NCBI GenBank assembly: GCA_921293015.1
Contig: OV121095.1
Location: 39,467,484-39,531,483 of the forward strand
Origin: Phorcus lineatus
Taxonomy: Eukaryota > Mollusca > Gastropoda > Trochida > Trochidae
Length of the DNA: 64,000 nt
Reading direction: 5' to 3'
Both the position numbers and the translations under genes were made by a program. The notes under the pieces are model-generated. The model had not been told where the DNA came from. It did no database searches and worked only from the letters and a program-made list of their open reading frames with translations. Every line of letters starts with the position of its first letter. Positions within the stretch are counted from its first letter, which is position 1. This document shows, one piece after another, positions 27,346-39,790 of this stretch.

Positions 27346-30253
27346 AGTGAAGGGGGACTCCATAGCCACCCTGTCCAAACCTTACATGGCAGATCGTTGG
27401 TCAGCAAAGGACAGAGACCGATCATCAGCGGGCTCAGATAGGACAGGCATAGGGTTTGACCAACACTGACCATTCGGGCCTAATACCCACAAGCACGAAG
27501 ACAAATTAGGATGAGTCCCTGTCTACAAACCGACCAGCCTTGTTTAAAGATTGAAGGGATTGATGATCTTGCCAGACCATGAATAATAATATTTGTTTAG
27601 AGAGACTCTTTGCGTTGGTGGTCAGACGTGAATTGGAGTGGTCAGTTACCTGACCCCAGCTAGTTCTTTGTAAGCTACTCGGGCTGTCAGCTATGTTTTG
27701 TTGAAGTTCATTATCCCTGCTTAGAGGTAAACCCAGTTGGTATTGTAGAAGAAGGCTTGGAGTTATAGCAGCGTAACATAGTACTGAGCTCCAAGCTCTT
27801 CACACCTCGCGTGTCAACTGGGCAGATACCGACTCATTACGGCGTTAGTGGGGATTAATAATGTACAGGTGTTAGTACACAATAGATTAGTCGCGGATTT
27901 GCTGCAATATATCGGAATTAACTTGTAGTAAGTTAAATACTGGCTTATCTCCGGACACGGTATTCACGCCTCTCTGCGTTAAATCTATGTAAACGGACAC
28001 ATAACCGTCTCAGCTTTTGTGATAACGAATGTGTACGAAAACTTAATCAACGACTTCTCAGCTTAAGAAGCTTCAAACGATTTATTGCTGTAATCAATAT
28101 GAATACAGAAAATTAAGCCGTTGCTGTTGGCTTGCATTTTGTGCCGCAATATGTTTCAACAAACCTGTAGAATAACCTTATTTCAAATGCTGCCAAAGGT
28201 TTCAGGAAGATTTAAAAAAGTCCACGTGTTTTCTAATCGATGAGACATTACTATAAAGTGCATAGGTACAGCCAGGTTATTAGAGGCGAGGGAGAAACTA
28301 TTTACAGCGCATTCTATGTTCGCCGAACAGAATGAAAATAGAAGCAATCAATCTTACTTTTGATTGTCTTCGCCCACAGCATATGGAAACAATTTAACCA
28401 CTTTGAGTATATTTTGACACGTGTCTTACTTTTTCGTCAATAAAAGCGGAATCTTTTTGTAAGCATAGACAAAATCCGCCAGTAGTATGAGCTAACCCCG
28501 CAACTAAATGCAAAACATTCCCATGTTGTGTTCTGTAAGACCTGTGCACACGCGCCTTCTTTCTAACACTGCGGGACATACTTTCTAATATTGCTCGGCA
28601 TTCTTGAAGCCAACTCAAAGTGGAGCCCCGTGTGGTACGGGTGAGAGCGCCCAGTGTATGGGTGAAATGTAAGTGGCTACTCCGAGGTGCAGTCAGTACA
28701 GTCTCTGTACGATGGAGTCCACAGGAGATTCTGTGTTGTCGACTCACCTTTCTGCAACTTGGACTCTGTGTTGAAAAGGACACATTACCCAATGTAAAAT
28801 CGTCCCTCCTTAGTGTTATATACTGGGAAGATTGCTACCACTATGTGAGAAACTACCTCGGCTCAGTCAATTTGCCAATTCCGCTTCAAATCATCATTGA
28901 GTTTTAACATACTATATTTATTAAACAAATAAGGCTCCCAATTCAAACTTGTAATACCTATTTAAAATCTTTTTCTCTCTATTTTCTGTGTTTATTACTA
29001 CTTCAGATAATCCATGCACGCTTGCTTAGCACTGTCTATCTGTAAATGCAAACTATTAAACACAGTGCATGAAGATTACACTAACAATTAAGAATTGACA
29101 GAACGGGGCTTTCATCTTAAGCTAAATCTTCTTTATTTTGTAAATGGAGAACATTACCTTTGCCAGCAATTCATATAAAATGAACCATAGTCTCCCTGAA
29201 AACCCTTTATTTATTCGTGCACGTGCATCACTTTGAACCATATTCTGTGGTAGGCACATACATTGGACAGTGCATGTGTCTGAATCCCGCCTCACGAGCA
29301 AGTCATTATCAACACACATCAGTATTCCAGCTCGGGTTTGTTGAAGCTCGCTATGTGCACGTTGTGAATCTGATAGAAGCTGGCTGCAAGGTAGAAGATG
29401 GCACTAGATACAGAGAGTCGAGTTTCTGTAGTGCACTTGTTGCCTCCGCGTCGCACAGAAGTCTGTCTGAATGACACCGGCTGAATCTACAGCTTCGTCT
29501 GTATCTGACAATTAACGAGGGTCTCCCTTGACGCTTTGTCGTATAGATGTGCAACCCTACACTGTTTTAAGCGTTGTGTTGTGTTGGTGTGAATTGGTGA
29601 AATGAAAACATTTTCTATAGACTAGGCTTTTTTATCTAAGTTTTTTTAAGTTAGTGAATTTATGTTGATATCACATGGATTCACTTAACTTCAAGTGTCA
29701 CTCCTCGCCCACGGCAAAGGACTCTCTCGAATCCAATGAAATAATTTGATGGGTTTTGTTCATTACCTTGGGACGGTTTTTAAAACATCCTTTAGTTATA
29801 AGTTTCCTTGTAGTTTTCTAATTTGTCTTTTGAGAATGTAATTTAAGTCTACGGAGTTATAAACATAGCACTAAAGCGCAGTGGATTATAATGTTTTTAA
29901 AATCGTATTAAACATTCTTCATTGTTTCACACGCCCTTTTTCCATATTTCTTCTAATCCATCTATGTCTAACATAACGGTAAATATGTTAATGCCACTAT
30001 AACCCTTGCTGCTCATTTGCTGTTGTCCGACAATGAAAGTTTACCGTTCAAAGGTTTCGGCCAATCATATTCCACTTTAAAAGAATTTTTATACATGGAA
30101 TATTTAACACTTACTTACAATTAGCGCTGTAGGGTACCTCACTTCTTATGACATTATTCTACCTGCATTGGTGGCAAATGAAAACGCTAACAGAAACCGT
30201 ATAATGTGTGAAGATAATAATAATAGCAAGGCCCGTTGTGGCGTGTTCATAGA

Positions 30254-30485
30254 GAGTTGATCTTAAAGCCCAGTAGAACACTAGATGGACCCATGCGGTT
30301 GTAGGAATAGAGATATACACTGGATGCACTTTTGAAGACTAGCAGAAACTGTTGAGGTCTGAGCAAAGGGAGGTGATCTTGAAGCACAGCAGAACAATAG
30401 CAGAACCAAAAAGTTGTAGGAATGGAGATGTACACTGGAAGCACATTCGAAGACTTGCAGGAACCGTGAAGGATTTGCGTCGGAC
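30254..30485 (+). repeat. Diverged two-copy tandem duplication, about 115 bp
   Basis: The pair gttgtaggaatagagatatacactgg (30298) and its variant (30413) are 115 bases apart. The flanking blocks agttgatcttaaagc/aggtgatcttgaagc and gcactttgaagactagcag/gcacattcgaagacttgcag keep the same order. The 103-codon minus-strand frame across it has no family resemblance. Confidence 0.8.
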
Positions 30486-33400
30486 AGATAACCGGGAAGA
30501 AAGGTAGTAAACTGGAAGGAGCGTATAGGTATGGCTTTTGAGTGGGGCTCTGAAGCATACGTTTTAGATCAGTGCAGTTATTGATTGATTAGTGTAGGCT
30601 ACGAAATGTACAAAGGTCTTTTGGAACTGCTGAGGCTTCAAAATATGTTTGTAAATATATGAATATACCATAGATCGTAAGGGAATTCGGGGTGTAACAT
30701 TTTGAGTAAAAAAGAGGTGCATCTATGAAGTCTGGAGTAAGATCTTAGTCGGTTACTCACTATATGTCTCATTCGATACCAAAAGAAGAGATACCAACAA
30801 AGTTCTGTAACCAAAAACCTGTGTTATACACGTTCTGTATTCTAATCTCTAAATTATATAAAGAATATTATCAAAAACATCGTTTTGGTTTTAAATTGTT
30901 TTAAGATGTGATTACGGTACATGTGTAATGATCGAGGTCACTTAACACGTGTTTCCCTAAAGGCGTGATGATAGGATGATATACCTTACCCGTCAGTAAT
31001 TATGTACGATAGCAAATACCATCTTAAACGTGACAAGACAACAACAAACTGACATTCAAACATAAAAACTTTAAAGAAAATGTACACTGCATCGACGTTT
31101 ACATAAACACGTGTTACAAACTTGTACATACAAGATTACGAACGACTACAAAAACAACCACTGTTTCTCACATTTATTTCACTTCTTAGAACTGAGGCTT
31201 AGCTCCACCACTCCTCGCTACAACTGATACCTTTAAAAATTATCTCAGTTAATTCTCATAGTTGTTGTAAGGGTTATATTCATCGTGTACACAGCTGCTC
31301 AACAAAAGTGTGTTTCATTACTTTCAAACTTGCAATGCAAATATCCTGTAAAATGGTGTTCACTTATTCGACACACCGACTTATTCAATCATAATCTATC
31401 TAAAAGATTATTTTGAGAACATGAAGAAAAAAACAACATCCTACATATGACTTGTTCAAAGGTTTCCTCTCATAGGTCTGGAGAAACATATTTTTCAAGG
31501 ATGTATGCAACACGGGGGTTCCGATTCCCCAACTCTGAAATTTCTAGATGATCTTATAAGTTTGTTATTTCGAAATTTGAAAAAATACCGCTAAGATATT
31601 TGATACTATAAGCAATTGTTGTCTATTATGACCCAAAAATTTGTGAAAATGTTCTGAAATAATACTTAAATGCAAAGATAAAAAAAATTGTAATTTTATA
31701 TCCATGACCCCTTTTGGGGAATGCAGTAATTGTTCTTGGCGTACCACATATGTGTCTTGTATATGTAATCTTAAAATAATTCCTTCGGAATATGACTTAA
31801 AAGTTTTGATTGTAAAGCATTTTACTAAGAATTGATGACTAGTTGAAATTTTCCCAAAATTATGATATTATGTACTAACTCATCCACAATGAAACCGACT
31901 TTCGGTCAGCAGCCGCATTATTGAGAGAATCTAGAATGTGGTTATATTACTGAGTAGGAGGCTCACCTGTCAGAGCTACAAACGACCCCGTGTGATGCAC
32001 GTGGAGACTGCGCTATGCATACACTGGTAGAGTGTGCTATGTACATGATTAATTGTTTTAATTACGCAGGCTGTATTAAAAAAAATAAAGCTTTAAAAAT
32101 TTGAAACGAGCATGAAGGGCCATCAGTTATCGTTGCTTTTTGTGTGTGAAATTCGGGTGATTTATTTCGTTGTCCTTTTGATTTGACGTGTAATAATAAA
32201 GAAGTAATTCTGCATCAAAGATATGATCAAAAGAGACATTTGCGGCATTGAAGGTATATCTATCATAGTGTCTCTGAATTACGTGGTAAAAAGGCAGTTT
32301 CACTACTAACAATTAAATTATTTTAATGATGGTGTATGTCGTCGTGTTTGTGTTGCAGTTGTACGTTGAGGCTTTTTAAAAATATCAATTTGAAATTTAC
32401 AAGCCGTTTTCAACAAATCTATAAATGTTCCATGCATATATATTCAGCGAATTTATATAGTTTGAGTCACCTAAAAGTATATCTGCAATTGTATAATTCA
32501 GTTGCAGACTTGATTTAGAACTTTTTAATATCTTTCGATATTTGTTTTTTGTAATCATGAAGATTTATGCATATTTACTTTCTTGCGTTATAATTTTGTA
32601 ACAAGAGATGCTAGCGGCTAGAAAACAGAATCCTAGTGATCACATTAGGTTTAAGTTTAGGGTTTCGAACGGTCAAGTTGAGAATGTAAATCATCCCAGA
32701 CCAGAGTCATTATGCACAAAATATGCTACCATCTGCTCCCAATTTTCCATTTTCACAATTCCATTAAAATGATTCATGTGATTACGATGTCGTGGTTCGT
32801 AGTCAGCCGTCCGCGAATTCCCTCTGGTCGACCGACACACCTGCCGCGCTTCAATATTCCCCCTCTTCTCAGCGAGGTGTTAAAAGGCCGGTAAATCACC
32901 TGAAGCAGAAACCCGATACGTTCCAAATGGACAGCATGACATACAAGTACGTGGTGACCATTTAAAGGAAGAAAGGCCAGATACGGAATTAGGCGTGTTA
33001 CGGAGCGTGTAGGCTTTACATGGAATAGCATCATTTCACCCATGGCTGAGTTCCAATACTAGAGGCTTGGTGGGCCGAATCTTAATGGCATTTAGGACTT
33101 CATAAACCTGACAAAGAGAGTAAGCGGGTTTATATGGTATAAATGACCCTGGGTCTAGAGAGAACGCTTCCCATTGATATCTATCATATCTATTAGAGCC
33201 GCCGTATGACAGTCCCTCTGTTGAACGCCACACAACCGCTTGACCGGACTCTTCTTCAAACAGCCCCGCTTTGGTCAACTGTTGTGCATCAAGCTCCAGT
33301 TGGGTTGACAGATACCATGATATGGGAGCACAATGAAACAAGGATCCAATGCCCTCTTCTCGTGGCAAATCTTAAGAATTAAAAAACATTAAACATTGTC

Positions 33401-36140
33401 GTCAGTGTGACAAGGTATTTAATTGGCATGTGAGTTATTGTATTCGTCAGTCCAGGTCCTTGAGACATCACCCCCCTTAACCAAATCAGAAGGCCTTAGT
33501 TTGTGTGAGTGATCTGAATCGTGAATCCTGCGGCTCTTCACTGCCCCCATGAGCATCCGTTTGTGACTTACGTACGGCAGTACTTGGATATTCAGACATC
33601 TTGAATTCAAATCTGCTATACAAATTCGTAGTTCTACATATTCTTACAAAATGTACCTTTCATAACAATAATTAATCTTTATTCACAAGTTTCCTTTAAA
33701 TCAAGTATACCCAATATAAATGTTCCGATTCTCGATATTAAATCTGTTTCCCGTTTTCATGTGGTATCCCATTATTATTAATTATTCTGCCTTAATATGT
33801 TTCCCTATGTCCAATATTTGACACGTTTTTATTTATTATGAATACCTCATGAGCATAGTCACAGCATATATTCAACCACATCTGTTTAATATGATCTCGG
33901 ATACGCTAGTTATCCTGACACATTGGAGTAGAATGTCTGTAAAATGGAGCAAAAAGTGATAGATCTGATAATCTTTCCCTTTGGACATCCCGTACATATT
34001 TAAAACGTACTTATGGTATGACTTAAAGTCGCAATCAATTTAAACATTTAAAATTTGTTGTTTCAGATTTTAATGGGGTTTATTATGAAGGACACACCTG
34101 TTTTAGTCGTGCAAAACTAATGTGTCAAGACATTTATATTTGCATTGTTTATGATAGTTGAGAAAAGAAACCTAAACTATTCAGTATTACCGCTGACTCA
34201 CGTTTAAGTTTAAGTTTTTCGCCTAGAAGCTGTTTTGGTAGAAGTAAAGTGGTAGAATCTCTAATAGGTGGATTTAGTTGGTATGTAAAAGTAATAAATG
34301 AAACAGATGTATTTGAAGTGTTTTCTTCTAGACGTCAGCTACGTATTGGACGTCGTACGAACCTCTGCATGAAGTTATTTTTCATGTTTTCTAATTACAA
34401 CACGCTCACTAACATTATTAAATGTAATTAACTATAACAGGTTCTATATTTGAAGAGCTAAGAAATATGGTCGCCTGTAATAACGTTGATTGAATGTGTA
34501 TCATTTTTTAAAAAACATTATGTTTTTCTTCTCTTTAGGTTATATTCTTTCTGTAACTCATTCATGGCTTATGTGAGTAAACACTGCTGTCACCAACAAT
34601 ACCTTTTTTAAACAATCATCTGGTTTATGGAACATCAGTGTATTATTAAACAGATAAATCTTTTTTCGCTGTTTAAAGGTGTGCAAACAAGAATAAAAGT
34701 AGTATAATGGTAATTCAGCAAAACGTAACTATAGTATTCGGTAGTTTTTTTTATTACTGTTACACAATTGGGCATAGCGCAGACGAGGGTTAATTTATCA
34801 TTACTGGTTCAATTTGTTGCGATTTGACACCGTTTGTCGCAGATTTGAATGCGGAAAGATTACTTTTTCCTTCGCCACGACACGAAACCATTTAGAACCT
34901 GCCACCTCACTTATCCTATGTCGCATGCAAAACCACGAAATGCTTTAAATGAGGCTGGGGTATTTGATTAACTAAATTTTAAGAATTTATATTGGTTTTC
35001 ACACAAAAGCCGGATAGAGGGAGCATATCTTATCGGTAAAGTGTCGTAGTCTGAGATTGTGCGATAATTATACGCTTAGCAATAAGCTGAGTGACACTGG
35101 TCGAGTGAAGTGAAGGGTACGAATATGAGAGAACCCTTGTTAGGTAATGCCTGGGAGGGTGAGGGACATTCTTGCGTTGGAGAGTGGCAAAGTTAAATTG
35201 GATTCTTCACCCTGCGTTTATCATTTTCTTATGGTGATTACCTTGCATAACTAACGTCAAGATGTACATTTTAAGTCTTAATGTCATATGTCTGATTACC
35301 AGGCAAGTTATCGTAGTAATTGTACAACTAAAGTGCGGGCGAAAACCGGTGCGAAATAAATACACAAATAGAGTTTTCATTTAATTCTTTTAACACAATT
35401 TTAGAATAAAATTTCTTTTTTTTCATCTTAACCGCAAAAATGCAAGGGTTAACACTCTCAGAGCGTTTGAAGAAAATTTGTCTTAGCCCTTAGAATAAAC
35501 ATTAACAAGTAAATGTCATCGTTCTCAGTTAACCTCCCTACATCAGATTGGGAAAGATCTGTGGATTTAAGAATTGTCTCTTTTGACTTTGTTCTCTTTG
35601 ATATCCACCCTTGTTCCATATCTTAGCGAATATGTTGACCAATTAGCCCTAAGTTCTACTATTAACCGTCCCAACAATCTTGACTACAAGTGAGTAAACA
35701 CGCTGTAAAGACGAGCAAGAGGCAACAAAACATCGAGAAGACGGGTTACATTAACGCTCGTAATAAATACCCCAGTGTCTCGGTGTTATCTCACCGCATC
35801 CCTGCTATCTCACCTTGATTAATCAGCAGGTAAATACCGCCAAGTAAGTAGAGATACCTACATCCAGAACACGGGCATACGCCGAACCAAATAAGTAAAC
35901 ACATCTTAATTAGTTAAATGCTGACTCGGATCTTTGTAACTTAAGTTTAAGGACATGTCGTTCTCTTGATGCTTTACCTATCTCGTCTGCATATATAAAT
36001 CTTTGCAAGCTACGCGACTCTTAACAACATGCGTGGCTACTTTCAATCTGTCCGATTTCTTCCGTGACTTCTTTTCAAATGTACAGCTCATAACTAGATG
36101 TAACATTGTTATATTTAGGATCACTTATGTTTTGACCAAG

Positions 36141-36217
36141 TCCCTGGTGTGATTCGAACCCTCAGCCTCAGAGTGAGCCAGCACTGATCTTACCACCAGC
36201 CGACCAGCTCGCCCACC
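36141..36217 (-). mobile_element. tRNA-like SINE head, minus strand
   Basis: Read on the minus strand, the sequence starts gtgggcgagctggtcggctg, with an A-box-like gagctggtcggctggtgg. It ends with the B-box ggttcgaatcacacc. The length (about 77) is tRNA-like but the acceptor arms do not pair well, so a SINE head or tRNA pseudogene is more likely than a working tRNA. The body and tail of the element were not delimited. It lies antisense in Wnt11 intron 1. Confidence 0.6.
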
Positions 36218-36299
36218 TTGCCTCTTTATCATGTTTGACTCTTAACAATCTGTCATACTTACTGTGACTCCTTACCGATTGAATGGCTCCTTGCATGAC

Positions 36300-36640
36300 G
36301 CCTTACCATATGAATCATTTCTTGTAATCTGTATGAATCTGTACAGACTGGAAAGAGCTATGACTCCTTACAGGCTGTATGACTCTTGTCAAGAGCTTTG
36401 ACACCTTACAGATTGTATGTCACCTGGAAAGAGCTTTGACTCCTTACAGGCTGTATGACACTTGTCAAGTGCTATGACACCTTACAGACAGTATGTCACC
36501 TGGAAAGAGCTTTGACTCCTCACAGATTGTTTGCCTCAAGATATATGACTCTTTTTAGACTGTATGACTCCTTGCAAGAGCTATGACTCCTTTTTAAACT
36601 ATATGGCTCCTGGCAAAAGCTATGGCTCCTTAAAGACTTA
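36300..36640 (+). repeat. Minisatellite, about 75 bp (2 x 37-38 bp) units
   Basis: The word ctggaaagagc recurs at 36349, 36424 and 36500. Each 75-76 bp unit is made of two half-units of the type aagagctttgactccttacag + (g/a)(c/t)tgtatg(a/t)c. Degenerate half-units extend on both sides, to about 36240 upstream and 36640 downstream. Confidence 0.85.
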
Positions 36641-38639
36641 CAAGAATATTGAACTGTAATCTCCCCAGAAACTGGCATTTTATTTATTATAATTGGAGGC
36701 CGTCGACATGTGACATCCACAGGGCGATTACGTGGCAGGAAATGGTCTAATTTTTGAAACTGTACAAATTAGTGATTCTGGTACATAGTTATAGACGTTG
36801 TAAATTGTGAAAGACACATGTTGTAATTTTTTAAAGTGAAAGAACGTGCAGACACGTTCGTTTGCAGATTCTAGATCAGATAGCGTTCTTCTAACAACGT
36901 AAGATATATATTTCGTAGTCATTTGGAGCTCTCGGGGTATACATGTATTCATTTAGTTTCCCCATCCTCTCGACCTAACGTTTATCTGTACTTTTGTTTT
37001 GAGTTCTGCGTATTACGTTAAGTATTGATAAAGACAAACACTGGTTATTCCGTTCTTATTAATGTCTGCTTCCCTTACGATCTTCTGCTCTGACACGACG
37101 AAATAGAAGGTTAGTGTTCATGTCAATATATGAAAAATATGCCACAAGCAGTGAGTCACATTAAGGGTAATGAATAGATCTAAGTATCCGATAAAATGTG
37201 GCATATGGTTTTAAAGACGCGAATGTTAATTTTATATAAGCGAGAGCGATGATTATACGGGTCAAATGTAAAAACCTTGATGTGAATCAATTCCATTATT
37301 ACCCATTTTATTCTGTTTATATGTCCAAGAAATAGCCAGGAAAACGTTATTCATCTATTGCGGCGGTTTGTTTCAAATACGAGAAATCAAACACGAAATC
37401 AGGGAACTCTTGTTGTAACGATCGTTACTAGACAAATGTGATGTGTGCACCTGTGCACTTATGGAAAATATGACAATGTTGATGTCTAACCATATAGGTA
37501 ATAAGACAAAATAGTGCCCTATCCCAATATCCTAACCAAGTGGCAGTCAATCATGCACTGAATCACCATCGTCCTGAGTCTATGGTATAGGGAAATTTAT
37601 CAAATACGTGTGATTGCACCCCCATGAAAGCTTCTCGTTCACCTATAAGTCCCCGTTTAATGGGGAACAAATCTGCCGAGTGAACCTCGTTCAGAACACT
37701 GTCAAAGTGTTGCCAGTAGGTGTGTTGAATGTATTGTGCGATCCGTCAATGAAGAGTTGCGCTCATCAAGTGTTGTAATTCACTGAAAGCTCCCACTACA
37801 CAAACTCTCACACACACTATCGGTGGGCGGGCGGAGGGATACAATAGTGCGTATGTTGCCTCACCTACTCAATTCGTTCACATACAAAAAATAGAGCACT
37901 TCCTCAGATTCCGACGGCTGTAATCTCTTTCATCCTTTACGTATGTTTATTCTGCTTGATAAAGTGTCAAGTTGGATTAGAAAACGGGATGTTACTTTTA
38001 TTTCTTTCGGAACAAGACTGGCATAGTGCCTCCGAGCTTCAACAAGCACTCTCAGATTGTCCGCTTTTATTAAAAGAAAACAAAACAATGAAGAAATGAA
38101 ACACTTTGTGATTCTGTGGCATATACAGTCGAGGGGAAGATGTCAGTCCGCTTTAGGAATACCAATCTACAGTGTTATGCTGACTGAATTGAATTATGAC
38201 TTACCATCTGTGGCTGTAATATCAGTCTGCAGGAATGTACTGAAAGACTCCCAATTTCCCAATAAGTGTTTTCCTTCTTCAATACTACTTCTGTATAAAT
38301 TTCATTCAATATCACTCACAAAACAATACTATTTTTCAATTTCATCATTACAATACTAAACATCGTGAATTTTATTCAGAATTTGACTCTCAACTCTGAA
38401 TTATTTTTCAAGACTTATTCTGATTCAATAATGCTATCATACACTTACTAAATTTACTTCAGCACTACATGTCCTCAATATTTTATCGACTTGTGCTGAT
38501 TCAGATTTACAGTACAGTATCACTCTGACCAAATTGATTCAACAGTACCTGACTATTCTAATGACTTCAGTCTTCAACTGATTCATTTTGGTTCAGCATG
38601 TGAAAGACATCGAGGATACTAAACGACCTTCAATTTAAT

Positions 38640-38760
38640 ACTAATTTTATTAAACGAGTTAATGATTAAGTATGAAATGAGCGAAAGCGAGTTTGATACC
38701 AAATCATTAACGAGTTTAATTTTAAAAAAAGTATCAAACTGAAAGACGTTTAATATTCTG
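38640..38760. repeat. Interspersed repeat with imperfect inverted arms
   Basis: attaaacgagttaatgatt (38649-38667) and aatcattaacgagtttaat (38702-38720) pair with two mismatches. Between them lies tatgaaatgagcgaaagcga. A related fragment, aatgaacgagttaatgagtgaaatt, occurs near 42790, so this is an interspersed family. I think similar 'gagcgaaagcgagtttgatac' text is common in marine invertebrate genomes. Confidence 0.6.
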
Positions 38761-39019
38761 TTTATTACTTGACCTCAATAATGAAGCATGATTGCCGAAA
38801 GTGTACTGAACGAAATATTTCCGCGACTTGCCCGCCAGTGTGATGGCGATGCTAACATTTTGACGTCACAACAACACAGTATTATGACGTCATACGTGCA
38901 GCCTTATTACACTAGTTTAATATCACCGTATGAATATTACACGGCAGGATCTTACACGGGCGAGTAATACTGTTTTATTCTTATTCCGTTTGTGCAGGCT
39001 CAGCACTAACTACTTTTCG

Positions 39020-39255
39020 TGTGATTGAGGAATATCGTTGTCAAGGTTTACTAATATATGCCATATAACCATCTTAAGACATACATGTCTTCTTGTATTC
39101 GTGATGGGTATATAAACATTTTAAGATGTACACAGTATGTGATTGAGGGATATAGTTGTCAAGGTTTAGTAATATATACCATATAACCGACTTAAGACAC
39201 ACATGTCTTCTTGTATTCATGATGGATATATATAAACAATGTAAGATGTACACAA
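39020..39255 (+). repeat. Two-copy tandem repeat, 118 bp period
   Basis: tgtgattgagg starts at 39020 and again at 39138. Both copies then run through tatcgttgtcaaggttta/tatagttgtcaaggttta, atgccatataacc, acatgtcttcttgtattc and taagatgtacaca with scattered substitutions and small indels. Confidence 0.9.
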
Positions 39256-39329
39256 CATGTTTTTATAGAATCGGATATTTATACCGTAAAATATTTCTTG
39301 ATCCTCAGAAGGGTCGAAAGATCTTATCT

Positions 39330-39790
39330 TAGTTGAGCTTCTGTCCGAGTCGGCGTTCCCATCGTTTCCGGAGCATATATCTAAACAATTTGACCAATCT
39401 TCACCAAACTTGGGATACTTCCATTCATTATGATGTAGATGTGTCTTTTGGAGGGCTTGAACATATTTACAATTTTACTTTTTTTCTGTTTCCATGACAA
39501 CAATTAAAACTTTGTCTTTTTAGGGTTGTATTTGTTTCCGAGAATAAAGCCTTTTCAATTTTTCTTGCTACTATAACAATAATTTTGACTTAGTCTTTTT
39601 AGGGTAGTGTTTGTTTTCGATGCGAAATTCTTATATCACTAAGCTCACCATCGCTAGATTTAGTATGGTTCCTCTACCTGTCATGTAGATGTGCCTTTCT
39701 GTGGTTCGAACCTTCTGAAATTTTGTTTCCATGGCAATAATTTGGACTTTGTCCTTTGAATGTAGTGTCATTTTTGGAGGATTATTCTAA
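39330..39790 (+). repeat. Interspersed repeat with internally repeated segments
   Basis: The text ttccggagcatat...caccaaacttggga, then gatgtagatgtg(t/c)ctttt, gttcgaacc and gtttccatg(a/g)caa, appears in whole or part two to three times, along with a repeated tttgtctttttagggt block. It resembles a repeat family seen widely in invertebrates ('caccaaacttgg', 'gtttccatggcaa'). No coding frame was found in it. Confidence 0.6.

Noticed and set aside
28394..28907. Open frames of 132 codons (minus) and 95 codons (plus) overlapping each other
   Set aside because: Both strands are open over the same region, neither has a recognisable motif, and they lie inside Wnt11 intron 1. I treat them as chance frames.
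32774..33368. Two overlapping minus-strand frames of 89 and 110 codons
   Set aside because: The composition is protein-like in places, but no family motif and no splice sites giving a sensible exon were found.
35020..35110. A possible tRNA-like A box (tatcttatcggtaaagtg)
   Set aside because: No matching B box at the right distance was found.
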